Positions 18,510 through 26,526 of a DNA stretch of 64,000 nt are shown piece after piece. How positions within the stretch are numbered: the first letter of the stretch is position 1; the number at the start of each line of letters is the position of its first letter. The DNA is from Erwinia endophytica. GTDB taxonomy: Bacteria; Pseudomonadota; Gammaproteobacteria; Enterobacterales; Enterobacteriaceae. Under the pieces are notes generated by a model. The model made no database searches. It saw only the letters and a program-made list of their open reading frames with translations, and was not told the origin of the DNA. The position numbers and the translations under genes were made by a program. Where the stretch lies: NCBI RefSeq assembly GCF_009295515.1, contig NZ_RQVV01000024.1, positions 1 to 64,000 on the forward strand, read 5' to 3'.

Positions 18510-18797
18510 ATGAACAAACTCATGACAGGCTCACTGGCACTGGTCGTACTGATATTAACCGCCTGTACTTCCAGCAAGCCTGGCGCATTCGAGAAAGTTG
18601 ACGAAGATCCTGCGGCAAATTCTGTGCAGTATCGTTTTAATCCTACCACCGTCAATAAACAGGCTTTAGCGCAGAATGTGGAACGCTACTGTACAGAACG
18701 TGGGTTTGATAAAGTAGATCCGATTAAGCCGCAGAAAAGTCGTTTACCCGGATTAATGACCATTTGGTACCAATGCAATTACAGTATTAAAAGTTGA
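18510..18797 (+). CDS. small lipoprotein of unknown function
   Basis: A 95-residue protein with a lipoprotein signal peptide: positive MNK start, hydrophobic core, lipobox LTAC with the lipidated Cys at residue 19. The mature part is short and hydrophilic, with two further Cys (in RYCTERG and WYQCNYS) that could form a disulfide in the periplasm. A strong AAAGGAGAAAAA ribosome site precedes the ATG, and an intrinsic terminator follows at 18809. Serine at +2/+3 rather than Asp suggests outer-membrane sorting. I do not recognise the family. Confidence 0.8.
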   Translation: MNKLMTGSLALVVLILTACTSSKPGAFEKVDEDPAANSVQYRFNPTTVNKQALAQNVERYCTERGFDKVDPIKPQKSRLPGLMTIWYQCNYSIKS

Positions 18798-18808
18798 ACA
18801 TAAAAATG

Positions 18809-18832
18809 GGCGAGAAAACCTCGCCTGTTTTT
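18809..18832 (+). terminator. intrinsic terminator of the small lipoprotein gene
   Basis: GGCGAG-AAAAC-CTCGCC stem followed by TGTTTTT, 12 bp after the lipoprotein stop codon. Confidence 0.85.
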
Positions 18833-19107
18833 CTCCTGATGCGTTTGCTCATTATTAGAGTGAGTAGTCGTTCATCAAACTCCGATTGTCACGTTCGTTG
18901 TCCCCGTTGTGATTCTGCTCTGGTTTATCGCCATACTTATCTATAACCCTAAAGATCAGGAGCGCTTTCACTGTCGGGCATTGCTGGGGTAAATAACACG
19001 GTAATATCAGGATAATCGCCAGCGGCGACTGGGGAGGTTATTTATCGCCGGGATGTGTCGTTTTATGCGTCAAACTTCGGTCTGCTATTTATTAATAAGG
19101 AGAAATC
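18833..19107. other. intergenic stretch with an orphan open segment
   Basis: No gene is called. An open plus-strand segment at 18864-18992 encodes a hydrophobic run (VVPVVILLWFIAILIYNPK) ending in a stop, but it has no start codon or ribosome site. It looks like the tail of a lost membrane protein gene. The last 20 bp hold the ribosome site of the SMP-30 gene. Confidence 0.5.
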
Positions 19108-19989
19108 ATGCGCTATCAGGTTGACAATGTACTGGCGGCACAGGCGGAACTCGGCGAATGCCCGGTCTGGTCGGTCCGTGAGCAGGCGCTTTATTTTGTC
19201 GATATTCTGGCTCCGGCGTTGCATCGTTTCGATCCCCGAAACGGACAGCATAAGGTGATGCCGGTGGCGGAGCACATTGGTTGTTTTGGCCTGAAAGAAG
19301 ACGGTGGTTTTGTCGCAGCGCTGCGGAGCGGCGTGTGCATGCTGGACAGCGAAGGACAGATAATCAGCAGAGTCGCGCCCAATCCCGGAGACGCGGCACG
19401 TAGTCGCTTTAATGATGGTCGCGTCGACCGCTTTGGTCGCTTTTGGTGTGGCAGCCTGTGGGAACCGCAGGATCGCAATGGGGGGACGTTGTGCCGGTTG
19501 GATGAAAATCTGCTGCTGACGGTGCAGGCAGACGATGTCAAGATCTCTAATGGGCTGGCTTTTTCACCTGACAGCCGCTGGATGTACCACAGTGATACGC
19601 CAAACGGCGTGCTGTACCGTTACCCAATGGATGAGCAGGGTGAAATTGGTCCCCGCGAGGTGTTGCGACGTTTTGTGCAGGAGCAGGGGGGAGTACCGGA
19701 TGGTGCCGCAGTGGACAGTGAAGGTTTCTATTGGGCGGCGATGTTTGATGGCGCAAGGGTTATCCGCCTGAACCCGGCAAACGGCGAGATAGTCGATGAG
19801 ATCCCCCTGCCAGTGCGCTGGCCGACCATGGTAGCCTTTGGCGGCGAAGATTTGAAAACGTTGTATATTACCAGCTCGCGTGAGGGGCGTTCAGCGCAGG
19901 AGCTGGCCGAGTATCCGCAATCCGGCGATGTGTTTGCTGTCCGGGTCGAGGTGGCGGGGATTGCTGAGCCGCTGTTTCGCAGCCAATAG
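19108..19989 (+). CDS. SMP-30/gluconolactonase-family protein
   Basis: A 293-residue six-bladed beta-propeller of the SMP-30/LRE family, which hydrolyses sugar lactones or related esters with a bound divalent metal. Candidate metal ligands are Glu in ELGECPVW near residue 17, Asn in ISNGLAFSPD near residue 148, and Asp in GVPDGAAVD near residue 197. RFNDGRVD near residue 97 forms the usual substrate-side Asn. AAGGAG precedes the ATG. It is monocistronic with no sugar catabolic neighbours, so the substrate is unknown. Confidence 0.88.
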   Translation: MRYQVDNVLAAQAELGECPVWSVREQALYFVDILAPALHRFDPRNGQHKVMPVAEHIGCFGLKEDGGFVAALRSGVCMLDSEGQIISRVAPNPGDAARSRFNDGRVDRFGRFWCGSLWEPQDRNGGTLCRLDENLLLTVQADDVKISNGLAFSPDSRWMYHSDTPNGVLYRYPMDEQGEIGPREVLRRFVQEQGGVPDGAAVDSEGFYWAAMFDGARVIRLNPANGEIVDEIPLPVRWPTMVAFGGEDLKTLYITSSREGRSAQELAEYPQSGDVFAVRVEVAGIAEPLFRSQ

Positions 19990-20034
19990 CGTGTTTTGAT
20001 TTTTTAAGTCGCTATTGCCGCTGAGGAAAGATCA

Positions 20035-20062
20035 GGACGGCGTCTTCCTGACCGCGCCGTCC
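20035..20062. terminator. hairpin between convergent SMP-30 and ybdG-like genes
   Basis: GGACGGCG and CGCCGTCC form an 8-bp stem between the two converging genes. It lacks a T run on either strand, so its role as a terminator is tentative. Confidence 0.4.
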
Positions 20063-20107
20063 GTGGTGCATGAATTCCTCACCTGTTCTTGCTGTCAGGC
20101 TGTGTGG

Positions 20108-21364
20108 TTATCCGTTGCTGGCGCTGGCAAGCCGCATATGACGCAGATCGTTACCGGTTGGCGTCTGATGAACTCGCAGGCCAAATTCTGGTAGTACCGC
20201 GAAGATATAGTCGAAGATGTCAGACTGAATTTTTTCATACTCCAGCCAGGCAGTGGTGTTAGTGAACACATAGATCTCCACGGGTAAGCCGTCTGCTCCC
20301 GGCGCTAACTGGCGTACCATCAGCGTCATATCTTTGTGCGTGTGTGGATGTGCTTTCAGCCAGGCTTCCAGCCAGGCGCGAAAAGTACCGATATTAGTCA
20401 TCCTGCGACCATTGAGCGGGGTGCTCAGATCGCAGCCCAGTTTGGTGTTCCACGCCGCCACCTCTTCACTTTTGCCTGCCAGATACGGCGTCAACAGTTG
20501 TGCCCGTTGCATCTCTGCAATGTCGTTGTCGTTAAGAAAACGGATACTGGTGGTATCAATATTGATACTGCGTTTGATGCGGCGACCGCCAGATTCAGCC
20601 ATTCCGCGCCAGTTTTTGAACGAATCTGAAATCAGCGCATAGGTTGGAATAGTGGTAATGGTATTGTCCCAGTTTCTCACTTTTACCGTGGTCAGGCCGA
20701 TATCTGTCACCGCGCCGTCCGCGCCGTATTTCGGCATATCCAGCCAGTCGCCCAGCTTCAACATATTATTGGCAGAAAGCTGGATACCCGCCACCAGACC
20801 GAGAATAGGATCTTTAAACACCAACATCAGCACCGCCGTCATCGCGCCCAGGCCGGTCAACAGCACCATGGGGGATTTGCCTATCAGCACGGAAATGATC
20901 ATCAGCGCTACCAGTAAGGCGGCGATCAGCTTGAGGCTCTGAAAAATTCCACGCAGTGGTAACTGAGTGGCGAAACTGCTGTTTTCCGAGATGCCCAGAA
21001 CCAGATCGAGCAACGAAAAGAATATCAGCAGAGCAAAAATCATCATCCATACCTGACTTATCACCATCAGCATACTGAATAATGGTTCATGGCCTTGCAG
21101 GAACATCTCCAGTTGGATTTGCAGCAGTATGCCCTGCAACAGCAGTACAACACGGCTGAACAGCCTGGTATCGATTATCGCTTGTGGCCACTGACGCGAT
21201 GATTTTGCGGCAAAGCGGCGCAGGAAAGGTAGTGCGGTTTTGTGCAGTAAACCATGGACAATGAGTGAGATAACTAAAATGATACCGATGATGGCAGACA
21301 GGGCGATCACCGGCGCATAAGGTAAATCGAAGGTCGTAAGCCACTTGAGAATATATTGATACAT
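20108..21364 (-). CDS. YbdG-type (MscM) small-conductance mechanosensitive channel
   Basis: A 418-residue inner-membrane protein of the MscS superfamily, close in length to E. coli YbdG (415). Five hydrophobic segments occupy the first 190 residues. The pore-lining helix lies near residues 160-190 ([24 protein letters not shown]), followed by the beta domain ([32 protein letters not shown]). This is the YbdG signature with its insertion after the pore helix. The start at 21364 has AGGGA upstream; a longer frame lacks support. It protects cells against mild osmotic downshock. Monocistronic. Confidence 0.92.
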   Translation of the reverse strand: MYQYILKWLTTFDLPYAPVIALSAIIGIILVISLIVHGLLHKTALPFLRRFAAKSSRQWPQAIIDTRLFSRVVLLLQGILLQIQLEMFLQGHEPLFSMLMVISQVWMMIFALLIFFSLLDLVLGISENSSFATQLPLRGIFQSLKLIAALLVALMIISVLIGKSPMVLLTGLGAMTAVLMLVFKDPILGLVAGIQLSANNMLKLGDWLDMPKYGADGAVTDIGLTTVKVRNWDNTITTIPTYALISDSFKNWRGMAESGGRRIKRSINIDTTSIRFLNDNDIAEMQRAQLLTPYLAGKSEEVAAWNTKLGCDLSTPLNGRRMTNIGTFRAWLEAWLKAHPHTHKDMTLMVRQLAPGADGLPVEIYVFTNTTAWLEYEKIQSDIFDYIFAVLPEFGLRVHQTPTGNDLRHMRLASASNG

Positions 21365-21601
21365 CTGATTTTTTCCCTGTGTTAAAGCAGTTCCAATGTG
21401 TTTTATCGGCTTTTTACGATGCCGGAGCGGCGAGGATAACGTGACTGGAAGCGCAAAATCAAATTGCAGGCTAAGGAACATCTGATAGTTAAAAGCGGCA
21501 GGAAAGCGTATTTCTTGATTTTTTAATCTATTGCGTCAGTTGATTGCCGGGGTATTGGTGTCAGTAACGGAGCGATGCTTACTCGCATCAATAATTGACT
21601 G

Positions 21602-21922
21602 TCAGGACAAATACAATACCGCACCCGGGATTTTTAGCAAGGTGAACAGTTCTGCAGGGCTACTGTTAGAAACATCTTTATGCAAGAGCGGGGTGCTGAA
21701 TACCAACTTATGGATCCGTTTTAGCTGGCGCCAGATCAGGAGAGCGGAGACAGCCAGTGAGCAGTTATTATCGTTGCGAACGCAGAGCAGAGTATAATGC
21801 CACTCCTCGTCCAGTTCGTTGGAGAAAAACTGGATGGACTCTGCGGGTATCAACGCACGGATATCCGGCAGCAGGAACTTGCTAACACTGCGGGTCAGTC
21901 TCAGGGTAAATGTGGCCAGCAT
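21602..21922 (-). CDS. hypothetical protein, 106 residues
   Basis: I do not recognise this protein. It has a good ribosome site (AAAGGA about 10 bp before the ATG) and protein-like composition, with no signal peptide or membrane segment. The middle is Trp- and Leu-rich (EEWHYTLLCVRND, SALLIWRQLKRIH). It stands alone between the ybdG-like gene and the DUF333 lipoprotein gene. Coding status rests on the ribosome site and composition only. Confidence 0.55.
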   Translation of the reverse strand: MLATFTLRLTRSVSKFLLPDIRALIPAESIQFFSNELDEEWHYTLLCVRNDNNCSLAVSALLIWRQLKRIHKLVFSTPLLHKDVSNSSPAELFTLLKIPGAVLYLS

Positions 21923-22062
21923 CCGTACAAATCCTTTGTTGGCGTGAGCATAACGCTTATCTTAGTCAATTTAGGGTGAAGTTCAACGTATTAAACTTTC
22001 TGCGAAATTTGATTTGCGTGCAATAAAAGGGGAGATATTATTCTCCTCTCATCAGGAGAACC

Positions 22063-22296
22063 ATGAAGAAAATCATTTTATTGCTGTGTTTCACTGCGGC
22101 GAGCGGATGCTCAGATCCGGCGGAAAAATCGGCTGCCCCAGCGAAAGTCGGTATGGCGAATCCGGCCTCAGTCTGGTGCATAAAGCAGGGGGGGAAACTG
22201 GATATCGTGAATACGGATAAAGGACAGGTTGGCTACTGTACACTGTCTGGCGGTGAGCGAGTGGAAGAATGGACGTTGTATCGTCGTGACCATTGA
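22063..22296 (+). CDS. DUF333 lipoprotein
   Basis: A 77-residue lipoprotein with a signal peptide and lipobox ASGC (Cys at residue 16). The mature part contains the DUF333 pattern: MANPASVWCIKQGG, then GYCTLSGGERVEEWTLYR, with a conserved Cys pair likely to form a disulfide. Related enteric proteins are annotated as hemolysin-like lipoproteins, with no established function. AGGAG lies upstream of the ATG. Its 3' end overlaps the next gene by 11 bp. Confidence 0.85.
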   Translation: MKKIILLLCFTAASGCSDPAEKSAAPAKVGMANPASVWCIKQGGKLDIVNTDKGQVGYCTLSGGERVEEWTLYRRDH

Positions 22297-22714
22297 TGAT
22301 CTTTTCCGGCGACTGTCTCGTTCTTCTTTCAGGCAACGTTTTCATCTTGGAAACGCGGAGTATCAGTACTGCCTGAAAAAAGGGGAAGTGCAGATCCGGC
22401 AACATGCCGCCGAGTTTATTAAAGCGCGACTGGCGCCAGCCATTCCCGCTAACGATGGCAAACAAACGCCAATGCGTGGACATCCGGTCTTTATTGCCCA
22501 GCATGCCACGGCGACCTGTTGTCGTGGTTGCCTGAGTAAATGGCATAATATTCCGCCGCTGCAGCCCATGACCGAAGACCAGCAAGCCTGGGTTGTGGAG
22601 GTGTTACTACACTGGATCCATCAGGAAATGCAACGCCCGCAGCCAGCTGAAAAGCAGCGCAAAACCAGCAGTAAAGCTAAACCTGATCAGAACCAGCAAC
22701 TGGATTTGCTGTAA
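22286..22714 (+). CDS. DUF4186 family protein
   Basis: A 142-residue cytosolic protein matching the DUF4186 family over its whole length: LSRSSFRQRFHLG, then IRQHAAEFIKARLAPAIPANDGKQTPMRG, and HPVFIAQHATATCCRGCLSKWHNIP with a CCxxC cluster that could bind metal. The GTG at 22286 is chosen because homology begins there; it overlaps the DUF333 stop and is probably translated by coupling. The C-terminus is Lys/Gln-rich. Function is unknown. Confidence 0.85.
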   Translation: MTIDDLFRRLSRSSFRQRFHLGNAEYQYCLKKGEVQIRQHAAEFIKARLAPAIPANDGKQTPMRGHPVFIAQHATATCCRGCLSKWHNIPPLQPMTEDQQAWVVEVLLHWIHQEMQRPQPAEKQRKTSSKAKPDQNQQLDLL

Positions 22715-22851
22715 GCGAAAAGTTTATCGTGCAGACGGTTGATTTGATTTGCCGCGGCTGGACAGAAAACATCCGGTTTTCTGTCTTGGGGGAGGGCGGT
22801 TGATAACGTGACTGGACGAGAAAAACGTTAAGCCGACATTAAGGACATAAA

Positions 22852-23937
22852 ATGAAAATACTGATTATTCGCCGGGACAATATTGGTGATTTGATCCTGA
22901 CCACTCCTCTCATTGCAACATTGGCTAAGTCCTTTAACTGCAAAATTGATCTGTTGGTTAATAGCTATAATCAATCTATCCTCGACAACAACCCACATGT
23001 TGGTCGTATCCACCTTTATAGCAAATTGCATCACCGCAAACCGGGCCAGTCTGCTATTGGCGTCATTCTTCGTCGTCTAAAAACGTATATTGATATCCGG
23101 TGTGCTAAATATGATGTTGCGATCATTGCACGTGAACACTGGGATAAACGCCCGTTGCAATGGGCCAGGATAGCGGGTGCGAAAAGGATTATAGCGGTTG
23201 GCGATAATCCCCCGCCGATCATCACAGACCCTATTCCAGTACCAACGGAACACTGCCACATCGTTGAGCTCCTGGCTCAACTGGCTAAACCTGTTGGGGT
23301 TAGTAGCGCGCCGGGGCCACTTGAACTTTATGTGACTCAGGATGAAATAAATGCCATGGTATTACGGCTTATGCTCCCTGAGGGCGTGCCGATTTATGGT
23401 GTGCAGATAAGTGCAAGGAAGGTCCTGCAACGCTGGCAGGCTGAAAAATTTGTTGAGCTGATTCATAAAATGAGTCAGCGAGAGAACTGTCATTTCCTGT
23501 TGTTTTGGGCGCCTGGGGCTGCTGATAATAAAGAACATCCCGGTGATGATGAAAAAGCGCAACAGATAATTCAGGCATGTGAGAACGTGTCTCTGACCCC
23601 CGTCATCACTAAAAATCTTAGAGAGTTAATGGCTGCCATGTCGTTGTGCGATCAAATAGTGACCAGTGATGGCGGTGCGCTGCATGTTGCCAGTGGCGTG
23701 GGTATTCCCACGGTGGCAATGTTTGGCAATAGTGATGCCTGGTTTTGGCGACCATGGGGTGTGCCATGCGAGGTCATTGAAGCTCCCGACAGTAATGTAA
23801 GCCTGTTAACCGTTGATGATGTTTTTACGCGCTTTATCACACTTCGGGCTCGCATTGTCGCTGGAAAGTCAGGCGATGCGGCCTCCTCTGATGATAAAGC
23901 CGTGTTTACGGGGGGGCAGCAAATTGAACATGACTGA
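22852..23937 (+). CDS. glycosyltransferase family 9 (heptosyltransferase-like)
   Basis: A 361-residue GT-B enzyme of family GT9, which includes the ADP-heptose:LPS heptosyltransferases. The N-terminal MKILIIRRDNIGDLILTTP (residues 1-19) and the C-terminal donor-site motif TSDGGALHVASGVGIPTVAMFG near residues 271-292 are diagnostic. It is a single gene, not within a waa cluster, and its composition is more AT-rich than the core genes around it. The acceptor sugar and the surface glycan it serves are unknown. The last 30 residues are hydrophilic and divergent. Confidence 0.88.
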   Translation: MKILIIRRDNIGDLILTTPLIATLAKSFNCKIDLLVNSYNQSILDNNPHVGRIHLYSKLHHRKPGQSAIGVILRRLKTYIDIRCAKYDVAIIAREHWDKRPLQWARIAGAKRIIAVGDNPPPIITDPIPVPTEHCHIVELLAQLAKPVGVSSAPGPLELYVTQDEINAMVLRLMLPEGVPIYGVQISARKVLQRWQAEKFVELIHKMSQRENCHFLLFWAPGAADNKEHPGDDEKAQQIIQACENVSLTPVITKNLRELMAAMSLCDQIVTSDGGALHVASGVGIPTVAMFGNSDAWFWRPWGVPCEVIEAPDSNVSLLTVDDVFTRFITLRARIVAGKSGDAASSDDKAVFTGGQQIEHD

Positions 23938-24018
23938 CCATTCGACTACCTCAGAATAAAATGATACCTACAGCATATTTCAAGCTGTGGTACGTTGAGA
24001 TGGTGTTCAGTGACTTGC

Positions 24019-24150
24019 ATGGCATATCTGTGTATGCTCATTGGGGTGGCCTTTATTGTTCTTATGATTCGATTTGGTCACAGTCTCATCCCGTTAGGGT
24101 TATTGCTGGTGTTGTTCAAAAACGCTTTTAGCCTTTTTCTGCAATTTTAA
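24019..24150 (+). CDS. possible 43-residue hydrophobic membrane protein
   Basis: A short frame starting MAYLCMLIGVAFIVLM with two hydrophobic stretches broken by RFGHS and KNAF. The composition is convincingly membrane-like, but there is no clear ribosome site, and an overlapping frame of equal length exists at 24000-24131. It could be a real small membrane protein or the tail of a lost gene. Confidence 0.3.
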   Translation: MAYLCMLIGVAFIVLMIRFGHSLIPLGLLLVLFKNAFSLFLQF

Positions 24151-24215
24151 TTATTGCAGATATATAATCAGTACGTCAGTTGGTTATCTATTTCACAGCA
24201 AGGGAGGTTGTTTTT

Positions 24216-24449
24216 ATGGGGTTTAATAAATTAATAACACCTAAGATCATTTTCGCAATATACATAATCACGATGATTATTTTCATTGGTGCAGGCGTGC
24301 TAAGTCTGATTAATGGAAGTGTAGGCGTTGCAATACTGTACGTGGTAATTGCTTTATTTAGTCGGATATTTTTTGAGTGCATCATGATTTCGTTTAAAAA
24401 CAATGAATATCTCAAACGTATTGCTGAGGCGCTTGAAAACAAACAATAA
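24216..24449 (+). CDS. DUF4282 family small membrane protein
   Basis: A 77-residue protein with two transmembrane segments, matching the DUF4282 pattern: FNKLITPKIIFAIYIITMI near residues 3-21 and a second span ending FFECIMISFKNNEYLKRIAEAL. The start at 24216 is fixed by AGGGAGG 9 bp upstream; an earlier in-frame start would include the ribosome site. It is monocistronic in AT-rich DNA. Function is unknown. Confidence 0.8.
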   Translation: MGFNKLITPKIIFAIYIITMIIFIGAGVLSLINGSVGVAILYVVIALFSRIFFECIMISFKNNEYLKRIAEALENKQ

Positions 24450-24761
24450 TGGTAAAAACCATGGAGTGTTCAATAATTCAGCGGTATAACAGATGATTTT
24501 AATACTCCCGCCCCCAACGAGGGGCGGATGTTACAGATCAGATGGAATTTAACGCTTTTCATCCTTTTCCCACTATCCTGTTTTGATATTACATAGCCTG
24601 CAGATTATCTCGTCGTTTCTTTATGCTGTAGTAAACACAGAGGTTCCAGTAAAGTTTTCTATTTATGGGCCTTTAGGAATTTTGTATTGCGTCCAGACAA
24701 GATGCTGTGAACCGCCCCGGAAAACCGGGGCGGTTCAAAATCTAAAATAATCGCAAAGGAT
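24450..24761. other. intergenic region with two GC-rich hairpins
   Basis: About 310 bp without a supported gene. It holds a weak hairpin near 24508-24530 (GCCCCC...GGGGC) after the DUF4282 gene and the perfect 12-bp hairpin at 24709. The rest is AT-rich and featureless to me. Confidence 0.55.
24709..24736. terminator. perfect 12-bp hairpin
   Basis: GAACCGCCCCGG and CCGGGGCGGTTC pair perfectly around an AAAA loop. A short AAAAT sequence, not a T run, follows on the plus strand. It could be a terminator relic or a mobile-element end; no second copy was noticed in the window. Confidence 0.45.
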
Positions 24762-24977
24762 TTGGTTGATCGGAACTTGATTAAAAATATGAAGCATCAG
24801 GGTTACAGAAAACACCATGTTGAAGTCGAAGCTGAAAACGAAAAAGATGCAAGAAATAAATTTAATGAATTTAATCGTGGCTATCTCGATTCCATACGGG
24901 AGTTATCAGGAAGTGCTGTCATTTGTGCTGTAAGCGTAATTGCAATAACAATTATTTTCATCATTCGTTCCTGGTAA
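24762..24977 (+). CDS. hypothetical small protein with one C-terminal membrane segment
   Basis: The frame encodes up to 71 residues: a charged N-terminal half (HHVEVEAENEKDARNKFNEF) then a hydrophobic span near residues 51-68 (AVICAVSVIAITIIFIIRSW) at the C-terminus, as in a tail-anchored protein. The start is uncertain: TTG at 24762 sits too close to the AAGGA at 24756, while ATG at 24789 is 28 bp from it. I do not recognise the family. The neighbouring IS remnant begins 44 bp downstream. Confidence 0.5.
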   Translation: MVDRNLIKNMKHQGYRKHHVEVEAENEKDARNKFNEFNRGYLDSIRELSGSAVICAVSVIAITIIFIIRSW

Positions 24978-25021
24978 GACAGGATGAGCTATGAAAAAAT
25001 GAGAAATATAATATGTATTAG

Positions 25022-25807
25022 GGTTCTGTCGCATTAAGAAGTCGTCGGATAACATACTGTTTTTTTTATGTAATGGTGCCTGACCCTGTCTCCGATCCAA
25101 AAATCCTTTAAACGCCTGCATTACCCCGTCGATATCATCGCGAAATGTGTTCGCTGGTATCTGGCTTATGCTCTGAGCCTGCGCAATCTTGAAGAGATGA
25201 TGGCAGAGCGTGGCGTGGGGTTGGTCATTCCAGACTTCACTGCTGGATAAGGCATTCCGTCAGCATAAACGTACCGTGGGTCACCGGTGGCGAATGGATG
25301 AAACGGACATCAGGGTGAGAGGCAAGTGGAAATACCTGTACCGGGCAGTTGACAGCGAAGGCCAGACCATCGACTTTCTGCTGACGGCGAAGCGTGATGC
25401 GGCACCTGCCCTGTGCTTCTTTCGTAAGACTATCCAACATCACGGTCGGCCAGAAGTAGTGACCATACACAAAAGTGGAGCGAATACAGCAGCACTCACG
25501 GTGCTTAGCGCCGACAGAGAAGACGATGAGCACATTAAGGTCAGGCAGAGTAAGTATCTGAACAATTTGATTGAGCAGGACCACCGGAATATCAAACACC
25601 GAATACGTTTGATGTTGGGATTCAAATCGTTCCGGCGTGCACAGTGCCTCCTGGCGGGAATTGAACTGGTTCACATGATACGCAAGGGGCAGTACGAGCA
25701 TCCGGGCGGGGACGGTTTGTCTCCTGCAGAACAGTTTTACCTGTTAACAGTCTGAAAAACAGTCAACATAATTTTTGTCACACTGCTGCCGTTAATGCGA
25801 CAGAACC
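25022..25807. mobile_element. IS6-family insertion sequence remnant
   Basis: A 786-bp element with perfect 16-bp terminal inverted repeats, GGTTCTGTCGCATTAA at 25022-25037 and its complement at 25792-25807. The enclosed transposase is of the IS6/IS26 family. No 8-bp direct duplication flanks it (TGTATTAG left, ATAATTAT right), so either the target duplication has decayed or neighbouring DNA was rearranged. It lies between two unrelated small-gene regions. Confidence 0.9.
25083..25755 (+). pseudogene. IS6-family transposase, frameshifted and deleted
   Basis: The N-terminal part (FKRLHYPVDIIAKCVRWYLAY...NLEEMMAERGV) runs from about 25089, shifts frame at GTGGGG near 25215, and loses roughly 28 bp covering the VHRWVIKLVP region. 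It continues as LLDKAFRQHKRTVGHRWRMDET from about 25236 to the stop at 25755. The first catalytic Asp (MDET) and the final Glu (LIEQDHR) remain, but the second Asp is His (VVTIHKSGAN). The enzyme is dead on three counts. Confidence 0.88.
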
Positions 25808-25923
25808 ATAATTATGGAGTATTAATTGAGGTAAATAACAAAAAGCTGAATTTATTGACGTTGAATTAATCTTGATTAGGATTTTTAAGATAAATATTAA
25901 TAATATAAGGAAGGAACCATAAC

Positions 25924-26526
25924 ATGACATTGTATGATATTAAACCTAAGTTTCAGAACTTGTTACGACCTGTCGTCATCCGTCTTCATGCCAGAGGCGT
26001 TAGTGCTAACCAGGTGACATTACTGGCAATGCTGACATCTATATTATTAGGTGGAGTACTTATTGTGTTTCCGATGCCAATCCTGTTTGTTTCTTTGCCA
26101 CTCTTTTTATTTTTCCGTATGGCTCTGAACGCCATTGATGGTATGTTAGCCAGAGAATTTAACCAGCAGTCAATATCTGGCGCCATTCTCAATGAAACGG
26201 GTGATATTATTTCGGATGCAGCGCTTTATCTTGCCTTTGCTTTCCTTCCCGGCATATCGCTCTGGCTGGTAGTGTTGGTTGTACTGCTCGCCTGGCTTAC
26301 CGAGTTTTGTGGCATTATTGCTCAAACCCTGACGGGTATCAGAAGCTATCGGGGACCCTTAGGGAAAAGCGATCGCGCCTTTATCTTCGGTGCCTTAGGT
26401 CTGGCTATTGCTTTGTGGCCGCAGTATATGAGTGTTGCCAATATCGTGTTTAGTATCAGTGCGTTGCTGTTAATCTGGACCTGCATGAATCGCTGCTGCA
26501 GTGCGATGGAGGTGAAAAATGCCTGA
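25924..26526 (+). CDS. ynbA: CDP-alcohol phosphatidyltransferase, YnbA-like
   Basis: A 200-residue inner-membrane protein of the CDP-alcohol phosphotransferase family, which joins a CDP-activated lipid and an alcohol. About six hydrophobic segments. The usual motif D-x2-DG-x2-AR-x8-G-x3-D-x3-D is present as N-AI-DGML-AR...G-AIL-N-ETG-D, so two of the four metal-binding Asp positions are Asn. AAGGAAGG lies 8-10 bp before the ATG. It overlaps the next gene by 8 bp and opens a four-gene cluster resembling E. coli ynbABC plus an acyltransferase. The alcohol substrate is unknown. Confidence 0.85.
   Translation: MTLYDIKPKFQNLLRPVVIRLHARGVSANQVTLLAMLTSILLGGVLIVFPMPILFVSLPLFLFFRMALNAIDGMLAREFNQQSISGAILNETGDIISDAALYLAFAFLPGISLWLVVLVVLLAWLTEFCGIIAQTLTGIRSYRGPLGKSDRAFIFGALGLAIALWPQYMSVANIVFSISALLLIWTCMNRCCSAMEVKNA

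Noticed and set aside
24000-24131. Plus-strand frame MVFSDLHGISVYAHW overlapping the 43-residue hydrophobic frame
   Set aside because: No ribosome site; the alternative frame has a more convincing membrane-protein composition, so neither was called with confidence.
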